22,477 bases of DNA from Clostridiales bacterium (GTDB lineage: Bacteria; Bacillota_A; Clostridia; Christensenellales; Borkfalkiaceae), in contig SVHQ01000012.1 in NCBI GenBank assembly GCA_015055785.1, positions 1-22,477 on the forward strand, in the 5' to 3' direction. Both the position numbers and the translations under genes were made by a program. The notes under the pieces are model-generated. The model had not been told where the DNA came from and searched no databases. It was given only the letters and a program-made list of their open reading frames with translations. Shown piece by piece: positions 16,898 to 22,477 of the stretch. Within the stretch, counting starts at the first letter, position 1; each line of letters opens with the position of its first letter.

Positions 16898-17099
16898 TTA
16901 TCCTCATTATATCATTTTTTAATCGACAAACTTAAACTTTGAAAAACGTTTACTCCGATTTACTTGAAAAAAATTCACATTTACATATTTCGACGCATAC
17001 CTGCCCCCATGCAAAGGTTATAAAACGCATTGTTTTACGAAAATCATTGATAAGAATCCATCGTTTACAAATTGTGCCGTGCAAAGTTTCGACCGATTT
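16898..17099 (-). other. Non-coding tail of the aldolase operon
   Basis: About 200 bases with no supportable gene on either strand; short ATG frames on the minus strand stop within ten codons. It contains one copy of the recurrent GGGGCAGGTATGC word at 16995-17007 and a poor catabolite-response-like match near 16937-16955. It is probably the 3' untranslated region of the deacetylase-to-aldolase operon. Confidence 0.4.
16995..17007 (-). repeat. Recurrent word GGGGCAGGTATGC, intergenic copy
   Basis: An exact 13-base copy outside any gene, minus orientation. This copy shows that the word is not a by-product of codon choice. Confidence 0.55.
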
Positions 17100-17951
17100 T
17101 TACTTATTTGAAAATACGTTAATCGCTTTCTTTACGTCCTCTTTCATGGCTTGCATTGCCGCGTATTCTACGTCGTGCAAGTAATTCGTTTTACCACTCG
17201 TAATCACTTCTTTTGCCGCCATATAGCCTGCTTTGGACATATACGAATAATAATTAATTTTGCGAATACCGTTTTCGATTGCTTTCTTAAACCCTTCTTC
17301 GGAAACACCGCTACCGCCGTGCATAACCAAAGGCAAGCCCGTCGATTTTGCACAATTTTTTACCACGTCGAAATCAAGCTTGGGTTGCGCCGAATAGAAG
17401 CCGTGCGCCGTGCCGAATGCAATCGCCAAAGCGTCAATCCCCGTTGCCTTGCAGAATGCTTCCGCTTCATCAGGACGAGTGTAGAAATCTTCCGCTTTCG
17501 CGCCTACCATTTCTTCGCCGCTACCAGCCTCGCCCGTCACCAATCTACCAAGCTCTGCTTCTACGCTCACGTTCATCGAATGTGCCGCTTCCGTAATCAT
17601 CTTTGTCAAGCGCAAATTCTCCTCATAAGGCAACGCCGAAGCGTCCATCATAACGGATGTAAAACCGAGGCGCAACGCCTTGTAAACCATATCAAGGGAT
17701 GTACCATGGTCGAGATGAACGCACACGGGCACCTTTGCATTTTGCGCCACAGCCACCATCGCAGGCCCTACCATCGAGATGTCGTTATATACGTTATGCA
17801 CCTCTGCGTGCGCAATAATTACAGGCTTATTGAGTTCTTCCGCCGCGCCGATGACTGCCTGCAAGCTGTCAAAGCCTGTTGCCTTGAACATACCGATTGC
17901 GCTTTTATCTGCTTCCGCTATTTTTAATATTTCCTTTAAATTTACAAGCAT
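17100..17951 (-). CDS. Class II ketose-bisphosphate aldolase (fructose/tagatose-bisphosphate type)
   Basis: A 283-residue zinc aldolase that should split a ketohexose bisphosphate into dihydroxyacetone phosphate and glyceraldehyde 3-phosphate (or a related aldehyde). Motifs: HLDHG at 79-83 (Asp81 catalytic, His82 zinc ligand), VEAELGRL at 130-137, FGTAHGFY at 179-186 with His183 as zinc ligand, and MHGGSG at 210-215 with the third zinc His. The following phosphate-binding strand reads KINYYSYM where classical enzymes have KIN followed by a small/Thr-rich strand, and the N-terminus reads MFKATGFDSLQAV where AFN-type is usual, so it belongs to a divergent branch. An AAAGGA site precedes the ATG, and the gene overlaps the kinase by 10 bases. 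It catalyses the last step of the operon's inferred pathway. Confidence 0.9.
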   Translation of the reverse strand: MLVNLKEILKIAEADKSAIGMFKATGFDSLQAVIGAAEELNKPVIIAHAEVHNVYNDISMVGPAMVAVAQNAKVPVCVHLDHGTSLDMVYKALRLGFTSVMMDASALPYEENLRLTKMITEAAHSMNVSVEAELGRLVTGEAGSGEEMVGAKAEDFYTRPDEAEAFCKATGIDALAIAFGTAHGFYSAQPKLDFDVVKNCAKSTGLPLVMHGGSGVSEEGFKKAIENGIRKINYYSYMSKAGYMAAKEVITSGKTNYLHDVEYAAMQAMKEDVKKAINVFSNK

Positions 17952-18910
17952 ATTTCTTTCCTTTTGAATCCTTTACAAAGTTTTTGAATTTCTTGTTCTG
18001 CACAAAGTCCGCTTGTTGCGTCCGCTTGTGAAAGTGCCGCTACTGCTGCGCTAGATGCAAATTCTAAAATTTTCTTATCCGTTTTTCCTTGATAAATTCC
18101 AAACAGCGCGCCCGCACAGAATGCATCGCCTGCACCCGTTGTGCCTATGATAAAGCCGTTGGGCAAAATATAGGACGGCACCACTGTAACACCATTTTCC
18201 GATACACATACGCCTATTTCGGGCGTGTGGATAATTACTCTTTCTAATACGCCATAATCCTTTAATTTTTGCGCGATTGCAACAAGGTTTTCTTTTTTTG
18301 GTTCTATCCCCGTCAAAGCGCCTGCTTCCACTTCGTTGATAATTAAGTTATCTACGTATTTTAAGCAAGGCAACACGAGCGAATATCTATCCGAGTTTTC
18401 ACTCACTAAATCAATCGAAGTTTTAACACCTTGCTCTTTTGCTTTTTTCAGCAGTTTTTCCCCGTCGCCTTTGTCAATTTTATCGAGCAAGAGAAAGTAC
18501 CCTAAATGCAACATTTTCACATTCAACGCGGACATGGGTACGTCGTTTACACCAAAATCGGCACTCGCACCTGCGTAGGTAAAGAAGGTTCGCTGACCTC
18601 CTGTAACGCTCATAACTTCGGTAAAGCTCGTTTTTTCTTCCCCAACGAAAACGTTTTCAATATCCACGCCATTTTTAGAAAGAACTTCCTTGACGTACTC
18701 ACCGTTCTCATCATCGCCGATTTTACCAACCGCTTTTACCGTCAATTCAGGACAAATGCGTTTCAAGTCAATCGCTACGTTCGGGACACAACCGCCTACC
18801 GATTTTTGCACGCTTTTTATTTTTGTTAATTCCCCTGCTTGAGGATATGCAGAAATCTCGTTGATAGTGTCAACGAGAATACTCCCCGCCACCGCAATTC
18901 CGTTTTTCAT
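17942..18910 (-). CDS. PfkB-family sugar (phosphate) kinase
   Basis: A 322-residue ribokinase-fold kinase. N-terminal strand IAVAGSILVDTINEI, the substrate-site SVGGCVPNVAIDL at about 37-49, VGKIGDDENGEYV, and the second PfkB signature GTTGAGDAFCAG at 256-267, whose Asp262 is the catalytic base with the preceding glycines as anion hole. I chose the ATG at 18910: it begins one base after the stop of the NagB-like gene and relies on translational coupling, since there is no good ribosome site of its own; a TTG at 18928 would overlap that gene. Between an isomerase-like gene and a bisphosphate aldolase, it most likely phosphorylates a ketohexose phosphate, as tagatose-6-phosphate or fructose phosphate kinases do. 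That is inferred from position. Confidence 0.88.
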   Translation of the reverse strand: MKNGIAVAGSILVDTINEISAYPQAGELTKIKSVQKSVGGCVPNVAIDLKRICPELTVKAVGKIGDDENGEYVKEVLSKNGVDIENVFVGEEKTSFTEVMSVTGGQRTFFTYAGASADFGVNDVPMSALNVKMLHLGYFLLLDKIDKGDGEKLLKKAKEQGVKTSIDLVSENSDRYSLVLPCLKYVDNLIINEVEAGALTGIEPKKENLVAIAQKLKDYGVLERVIIHTPEIGVCVSENGVTVVPSYILPNGFIIGTTGAGDAFCAGALFGIYQGKTDKKILEFASSAAVAALSQADATSGLCAEQEIQKLCKGFKRKEICL

Positions 18911-18911
18911 A

Positions 18912-19859
18912 TTAGTTACATTCCGCAACGAGCGGACCTGCGAGTTCTTTCAAGAAGAACAATCTGCCTGCAAGGGTAGGAATATACGACGAGGTAATCC
19001 AAGGCGTTTTGCCATATCTAAGCGTCATCCACAAGGACATCCCCTGCCATTGCATACCGCGACCAAGCGTACCGTCCGCACCGCCGATTGCATAATCTGC
19101 CTGCAAGAATAAGCCAGGACCAATCGTGTTTGCACGGCAAGGCACAAGCGTAGTACGCGATTTAAAGCTCGTCAAGGCGTTTTGCTCTACCGTCAAGGGA
19201 TGAATTTTCGCCGCAATTCTATAAGGAGCTTTTTCCCATTCTTCTGCCGTAGCATAATCTGCCGCAAAGGTGGGTTCCCAGAAAGCGATATGGCACATTC
19301 TGCCGATACCGTACACAAGTACAAGCTTTGCGCCCTCTGCTTTCAATGCTGCAATCTTTTCAGGATAGGTAGGCAAATTCGTCTTTGTTGCAAAGTTTCT
19401 CTGTGTTTTGGGAACGGTCAGTTCGCCAAGGGGATTAAAGAGTGCCTGTTCCATAGCGTATTGGAATGCACCAGAATTATCGGGAGCAAGGGTATTGCCC
19501 TCGCTGTCTGCCCATTCGTCCATATTAAACGTATATACGTGTTCGCAGGAAACTTTCCATTCTTTCAAGAAATAAACAACCCACTTATACATACCCATAG
19601 GACCTACGGGGAGAATGAAAGCTATTTTTTCCTTACGGTCTTTTGCAAGCTTGATTTGCACGGCAATCTCATGCCCCATATACGTTTCAAACTCACCAAG
19701 GCTGTCGCATTGTATGGGGGTAAAACCTGCATTCCAATGCACTTGTCTTTCCGTGATTTTTTCAGGTGCGTCGATACACGCGTCGATTTTATCAAAATCC
19801 CAACCTGCGGGATAGAAGCCTTCCAAGGCACTGCCTTTTACTGTGCTGTTAAAATTCAT
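18912..19859 (-). CDS. Divergent glucosamine-6-phosphate isomerase/deaminase (NagB)-like protein
   Basis: A 315-residue cytosolic protein of the NagB/6-phosphogluconolactonase fold, about 50 residues longer than E. coli NagB. FNMDEW at 111-116 matches the NagB segment with the catalytic Asp (Asp72 in E. coli; Asp114 here). [14 protein letters not shown] at 183-196 matches the active-site loop GVGNDGHIAFNEP: His190 and Glu195 are kept, but the Asp and Gly of NDGH are Met188 and Cys189. The N-terminal phosphate loop PVGPMGM at 84-90 also differs from the usual P-TGGTP. So either the substrate or the chemistry (isomerisation without deamination, for instance) is likely changed. AAGGAG lies about ten bases before the ATG. 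It follows the PIG-L deacetylase by 29 bases and precedes the kinase by one. Confidence 0.8.
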   Translation of the reverse strand: MNFNSTVKGSALEGFYPAGWDFDKIDACIDAPEKITERQVHWNAGFTPIQCDSLGEFETYMGHEIAVQIKLAKDRKEKIAFILPVGPMGMYKWVVYFLKEWKVSCEHVYTFNMDEWADSEGNTLAPDNSGAFQYAMEQALFNPLGELTVPKTQRNFATKTNLPTYPEKIAALKAEGAKLVLVYGIGRMCHIAFWEPTFAADYATAEEWEKAPYRIAAKIHPLTVEQNALTSFKSRTTLVPCRANTIGPGLFLQADYAIGGADGTLGRGMQWQGMSLWMTLRYGKTPWITSSYIPTLAGRLFFLKELAGPLVAECN

Positions 19860-19888
19860 AGTTTTATTCTCCTTATTCTTTTAATTTT

Positions 19889-20593
19889 TTATGGAAGCAA
19901 GCGCTTCGTCGTGCCTTTTAAGTACACTTGACACTGTCTAAAGCCTTCTGCGTATTCTGCGCCGCATTGATATCCTCTGTATCTCGAACACGTTTTCACC
20001 ATATCGGGAAAATCAATTCCATCATGGTCGCGCATCCATACCACTTGACTTTCGTGGCATTCCAGCATTTTCAGTTTTAAATCGATTTCATCCGAAATAT
20101 CTACGTATTCCGTAGGATTGAAGTTCACCCCCGCAAGCGTGTCCATATAATAAATAGGCACTAATTTTGCAGGTTCTTTATACTTGCTTTCATAGTTCGG
20201 TAATGTCGCCGTAAAACTTGCGTCGAATACAAGACGGGAAACCGCCGTATGGTCAGGCATATAATCGTCGGGATTGTGCGTAATGATAAAATCGGGATTT
20301 GCGTATTTGATAATATCCACGAGTTTATCTCTCGCTTCTTTGTTGTTGTCATAAATTTCCAAATCGTCAAACCCAGCGCAAATGACTTCAATCCCTGCCA
20401 TCGCGCCTGCTTTTTTCGCTTCATTTGCGCGAATCACGCGAAGCTCATCGGGCGGAATCACAACATGCCCCAAATTCCCACTGGAAACGTGGCAAACAAT
20501 GACCGTATCCCCACGCTTTACGCATTTTGCAAGCGTTCCGCTGCACGCAATCTCAATATCATCGGGATGCGCCCCAATTGCTAATACTCTCAT
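19889..20593 (-). CDS. PIG-L/LmbE-family N-deacetylase
   Basis: A 234-residue zinc-dependent deacetylase; family members remove acetyl groups from GlcNAc-type sugars or conjugates. AHPDD at 8-12 supplies two metal ligands and the catalytic Asp; HNPDDYMPDH at 106-115 supplies the distal His. No signal peptide, so it acts in the cytosol. AGGAG lies eight bases before the ATG. It is the first gene of the four-gene operon and has its own promoter (20626-20654). With a NagB-like protein, a kinase and an aldolase behind it, it occupies the place that NagA or AgaA has in hexosamine catabolism, so the inferred substrate is an N-acetylhexosamine or its phosphate. A deacetylase of diacetylated or unusual amino sugars is also possible. 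Confidence 0.88.
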   Translation of the reverse strand: MRVLAIGAHPDDIEIACSGTLAKCVKRGDTVIVCHVSSGNLGHVVIPPDELRVIRANEAKKAGAMAGIEVICAGFDDLEIYDNNKEARDKLVDIIKYANPDFIITHNPDDYMPDHTAVSRLVFDASFTATLPNYESKYKEPAKLVPIYYMDTLAGVNFNPTEYVDISDEIDLKLKMLECHESQVVWMRDHDGIDFPDMVKTCSRYRGYQCGAEYAEGFRQCQVYLKGTTKRLLP

Positions 20594-20625
20594 TTCTTTC
20601 TCCTATTTCAAGATTTGATATTATC

Positions 20626-20654
20626 ATTATATCAGTTTCATTATTGTTATTCAA
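20626..20654 (-). promoter_or_regulatory. Sigma-A-type promoter of the deacetylase-to-aldolase operon
   Basis: On the minus strand, -35 TTGAAT (20649-20654), a 17-bp spacer and a perfect -10 TATAAT (20626-20631); the leader is about 25 bases. The TTGCAACA half-sites of the hydrolase regulon are absent here, so this operon is probably controlled separately, plausibly by the divergent AraC gene. TCATTAT occurs twice (20624-20630 and 20638-20644), but I see no convincing operator. Confidence 0.6.
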
Positions 20655-20690
20655 TGTATATAAATATCCTAAAATAGTAAAATAATATAC

Positions 20691-20719
20691 TTGATTTTAT
20701 TTTGCAATTATGATACAAT
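20691..20719 (+). promoter_or_regulatory. Promoter of the divergent AraC gene, placed for a leaderless transcript
   Basis: TTGATT (20691-20696), a 17-bp spacer and TACAAT (20714-20719). The gene's ATG begins only seven bases after the -10, where transcription itself would be expected to start, and there is no ribosome site. Confidence 0.55.
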
Positions 20720-20725
20720 TCCAAT

Positions 20726-21607
20726 ATGAAAAATTACTTCCAGCATAAATTAAACAATTTAATTAGTATCAACAAAATTGTTACTATTCATTATTTTGAA
20801 TTTGACAAAAACTTTTGCACCCAAGGCGAAGCTCATGATTTTTGGGAAATAGTTTACGCGGAAAAGGAAAGCTTACTATGCTCTGCAGACGGTAAACAAT
20901 TTATTTTAGAACAAGGAGAATTATTGTTCCATAAGCCAAACGAATTTCATACACTTGCGGCAAATGGTAAAAACGCACCGAATGTATTTATCCTCTCTTT
21001 CGTTTGCAAATCGGAATCCATGAAGTTTTTTGAAGGTAAAATATTTTCCTTGTCGCCACATTTAGTAAAATTTATTTATCCAATTCTGGAAGAGGGAAGA
21101 AAAACCTTTGACATTCCTTATTCCGACCCGAATTTAAAAAAAATGAAACTGCTCCCCCAGCCAACACTTGGCGGAGAGCAGCTGATTAAAAACTATTTAG
21201 AAATATTCCTAATCAATCTTCTACGTGACCAAACGGAAACCGAACAAGGCAATACCACCTTCTTACCTTGGAAGGAATTATCCACAAAACCTATCGATGA
21301 AGTTACTAAGATTCTTAAAGAAAATGTCTATTCCTCATTGTCAATCGACGATATTTGCTCCAAAACAAATTATAGCAAAGCTTATTTATTTCGAATTTTT
21401 AAGGCAAAAACAGGAAAAACAATCATGACTTATTTTATTGAGTTAAAAATAAATCAAGCTAAGCAATTACTTAGAGAAAACGAGCTTTCCGTTAGGGAAA
21501 TTTCCGAAAATCTTGCCTTTAACACCCCAGATTACTTCACAAAAACCTTTAAACGCATCACCGGGCTTACTCCTCTCGCATACAAAAAACGTTCTACTCA
21601 TTTATAA
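20726..21607 (+). CDS. AraC-family transcriptional regulator, second copy
   Basis: A 293-residue regulator. The N-terminal sensor half contains HDFWEIVYAEKES, GELLFHKPNEFHTL and VFILSFVCKS, the usual cupin-like pattern. The C-terminal half carries the paired helix-turn-helix: LSIDDICSKTNYSKAYLFRIFKAKTG and LSVREISENLAFNTPDYFTKTFKRITG, then LTPLAYKKR. It is divergent from the deacetylase operon across 132 bases, the classic position for a local sugar regulator, so control of that operon is inferred. There is no Shine-Dalgarno before the ATG and no other in-frame start before the sensor domain, which suggests leaderless translation. It differs from the AraC at 3456-4298 throughout the sensor half, so the effector is probably different. 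Confidence 0.9.
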   Translation: MKNYFQHKLNNLISINKIVTIHYFEFDKNFCTQGEAHDFWEIVYAEKESLLCSADGKQFILEQGELLFHKPNEFHTLAANGKNAPNVFILSFVCKSESMKFFEGKIFSLSPHLVKFIYPILEEGRKTFDIPYSDPNLKKMKLLPQPTLGGEQLIKNYLEIFLINLLRDQTETEQGNTTFLPWKELSTKPIDEVTKILKENVYSSLSIDDICSKTNYSKAYLFRIFKAKTGKTIMTYFIELKINQAKQLLRENELSVREISENLAFNTPDYFTKTFKRITGLTPLAYKKRSTHL

Positions 21608-21763
21608 TTTTTATTGCCGCCATTAAAATAATCAAAACAACTTTTATATTCATGAGATTACAACACGCCTTGACTATACAAACCCGTGCCTACAGTCATA
21701 ATCAAGGCGTCATCGTTTTTATCAACCAAAATACTATTTTTGTTTGCTTTGGAACAACATTTG

Positions 21764-21807
21764 AGGGGCTGACCGTGATAGTCAGCCCCTTTGCCTTTTT
21801 TCTTTTT
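21764..21807 (+). terminator. Intrinsic terminator downstream of the second AraC gene
   Basis: A stem GGGGCTGAC (21765-21773) with GTCAGCCCC (21781-21789), extendable by one A-T pair, and a 7-base loop, followed by a broken T-rich run to 21807. It lies about 155 bases after the AraC stop. Confidence 0.8.
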
Positions 21808-21897
21808 CGCTTTTTCTTGAATAATCTCCTCTTGTCAAATATTCATTGCATTCTCTCAAACTCATCAACTTTTTCAATCTCTTTCCAAAATTTATTC

Positions 21898-21934
21898 AAA
21901 AAAAATCCGTAGTCAATTTATTGAAACGGATTTT
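21898..21934 (-). terminator. Intrinsic terminator of the gene entering from the right
   Basis: On the minus strand AAAATCCGT (21926-21934) pairs with ACGGATTTT (21902-21910), ending in a run of eight T, about 97 bases after the stop codon at 22031. An inner TCAAT/ATTGA pairing tightens the loop. Confidence 0.75.
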
Positions 21935-22030
21935 CCAGAACTATATATTCACAAATTCTCTATATTTACATTAAATAAACTCATCTTACATTATTATATA
22001 AGCAATCACTTTCCGCCATATTCAAGTCGA

Positions 22031-22477
22031 TTATTTCTTCAATCGGTACCTACGATTCCTATTTGCCCCTTCTGCAACTATTATGTCTTCTGAGACTAAA
22101 GCCGATAAATAATCTCTTGTGCGTGAAGGTTGCAAACTGAGTGCCGACGCTATTTCAGCACAAGAAGCGGAAACATGATCCGTCAAATATTCAACAATAA
22201 TTTGTCTTACGCTTTCAGTTATCGCCGATTTTTTATCACCGAATCTTGTCAATTTTTTATCTTTTATTGAAAGCGTTAAAGTAGTTCGTTCAGGCTCAAA
22301 AGTTTGCGTTATCGTAGGTTCCGACCACTTTTGTTGTTCCCAAATTGACATAATATTAGAAATACCACTGCCCGCACGTTCCCCAATATTGATCAAATTG
22401 AACATCTTGAGCATTGTGCTATTTCGAGGATCGGATACACCACCGCTCTTCGCTGCGTCAATTTCAATTCTAAATCC
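22031..22477 (-). CDS. C-terminal part of an AlbA_2/HATPase_c_4-type ATP-binding putative regulator (cut by window edge)
   Basis: The frame is open from the right edge to the stop at 22031-22033, giving the last 148 residues. It begins inside the HATPase_c_4-like domain: GGVSDPRNSTMLKMFNL, then INIGERAGSGISNI, a hallmark of COG2865-type proteins that pair an N-terminal AlbA_2 (Schlafen-like) domain with this ATPase-like fold. A linker with EPTITQTFEPERTTLTL follows. The final 65 residues form a winged-helix-like unit (SVRQIIVEYL, ASCAEIASALSLQPSRTRDYLSALVSEDIIVAEG, NRRYRLKK). Such proteins are assumed to be transcriptional or stress regulators and are common beside mobile or defence genes. 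It has its own terminator and no visible link to the sugar operons. Confidence 0.85.
   Translation of the reverse strand, partial: GFRIEIDAAKSGGVSDPRNSTMLKMFNLINIGERAGSGISNIMSIWEQQKWSEPTITQTFEPERTTLTLSIKDKKLTRFGDKKSAITESVRQIIVEYLTDHVSASCAEIASALSLQPSRTRDYLSALVSEDIIVAEGANRNRRYRLKK

Larger units (their letters stand above)
21608..22030. other. Gene-free spacer with hairpins and possible coding remnants
   Basis: About 420 bases between the AraC gene and the truncated gene at the right edge. It holds an imperfect hairpin (arms ACGCCTTGA 21665-21673 and TCAAGGCGT 21702-21710, with five T after it), two terminators listed separately, and AT-rich sequence. On the minus strand there are short open stretches, for example one ending LIMTVGTGLYSQGVL at about 21657 and a 27-codon frame at 21782-21865 (GDYSRKSEKEK). 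They could be relics of a lost mobile gene but are too short and interrupted to call. Confidence 0.35.

Noticed and set aside
16937..16955. Catabolite-response (cre)-like sequence TGAAAAACGTTTACT
   Set aside because: It has one extra base in the left arm compared with the cre consensus and lies far from the nearest promoter core, so it is not a convincing CcpA site.
17151..17927. 258-codon plus-strand frame opposite the aldolase gene
   Set aside because: The aldolase motifs on the other strand are unmistakable; this frame is rich in His, Cys and Arg and has no start signals.
19182..19931. 249-codon plus-strand frame opposite the NagB-like gene
   Set aside because: An antisense shadow with no recognisable motif or ribosome site; it crosses the gene boundary into the deacetylase.
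20594..20725. Search for the TTGCAACA operator between the deacetylase operon and its divergent AraC gene
   Set aside because: No pair of half-sites 21 bp apart is visible, so this operon was left out of the regulon.
21782..21865. 27-codon minus-strand frame with a GGAAAGAG-like site upstream
   Set aside because: It ends inside the terminator stem and is too short to support; at most a relic.
21652..21912. 86-codon plus-strand frame after the second AraC gene
   Set aside because: It spans two hairpins including a strong terminator and is low-complexity Phe-rich; probably not coding.

Overview
This window looks like a carbohydrate-foraging chromosomal region from a low-to-moderate-GC Firmicute, most likely an uncultured Clostridia-type gut bacterium. 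That placement is an inference from strong AGGAGG-type ribosome binding sites, sigma-A-like promoters, Gram-positive-style intrinsic terminators, a lipobox lipoprotein, AraC regulators and the enzyme families present. There are no rRNA, tRNA, CRISPR or insertion-sequence genes.

Layout, left to right. (i) 1-3210, minus strand: an operon with a large surface lipoprotein (beta-helix plus C-terminal discoidin/CBM32-like module), a 40-residue peptide gene, and the start of a secreted protein that leaves the window. (ii) 3405-6452, minus strand: an unusual TIM-barrel glycosidase-like gene followed by an AraC regulator and a strong terminator. (iii) 6815-8101, plus strand: a single Gfo/Idh/MocA oxidoreductase with its own terminator. 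(iv) 8180-16755, minus strand: six tightly packed cytosolic genes (trehalase-like GH37, SGNH esterase-like, second GH37-like, GH31, GH141-like beta-helix protein, GHL6-like protein). (v) 17100-20593, minus strand: PIG-L/LmbE deacetylase, NagB-like protein, PfkB kinase and class II aldolase, which read as a route from an N-acetylated or amino sugar to triose phosphates. (vi) 20726-21607, plus strand: a divergent AraC regulator, apparently leaderless. (vii) 22031-22477: the 3' end of an AlbA_2/HATPase_c_4-type protein.

The most striking signal is regulatory. Units i to iv each have an upstream block of exactly 64 bp with the same geometry: two direct TTGCAACA-like half-sites 21 bp apart, a 9-bp gap, a -35 position, a 17-bp spacer and a -10. 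This looks like one AraC-type regulon, most economically controlled by the AraC gene at 3456-4298, which lies inside one of the target operons. The inferred picture is that surface proteins capture and trim a complex glycan, oligosaccharides enter through a transporter not in this window, a set of cytosolic hydrolases and an oxidoreductase dismantles them, and the separately controlled deacetylase-to-aldolase operon may burn an amino-sugar product.

Other points of interest are the 40-residue acidic peptide, a NagB-like enzyme that lacks the canonical catalytic Asp of the DGH motif, and a 10-13 bp GGCAGGTATG-type DNA word that recurs at least five times in 9 kb in several reading frames and once outside genes.
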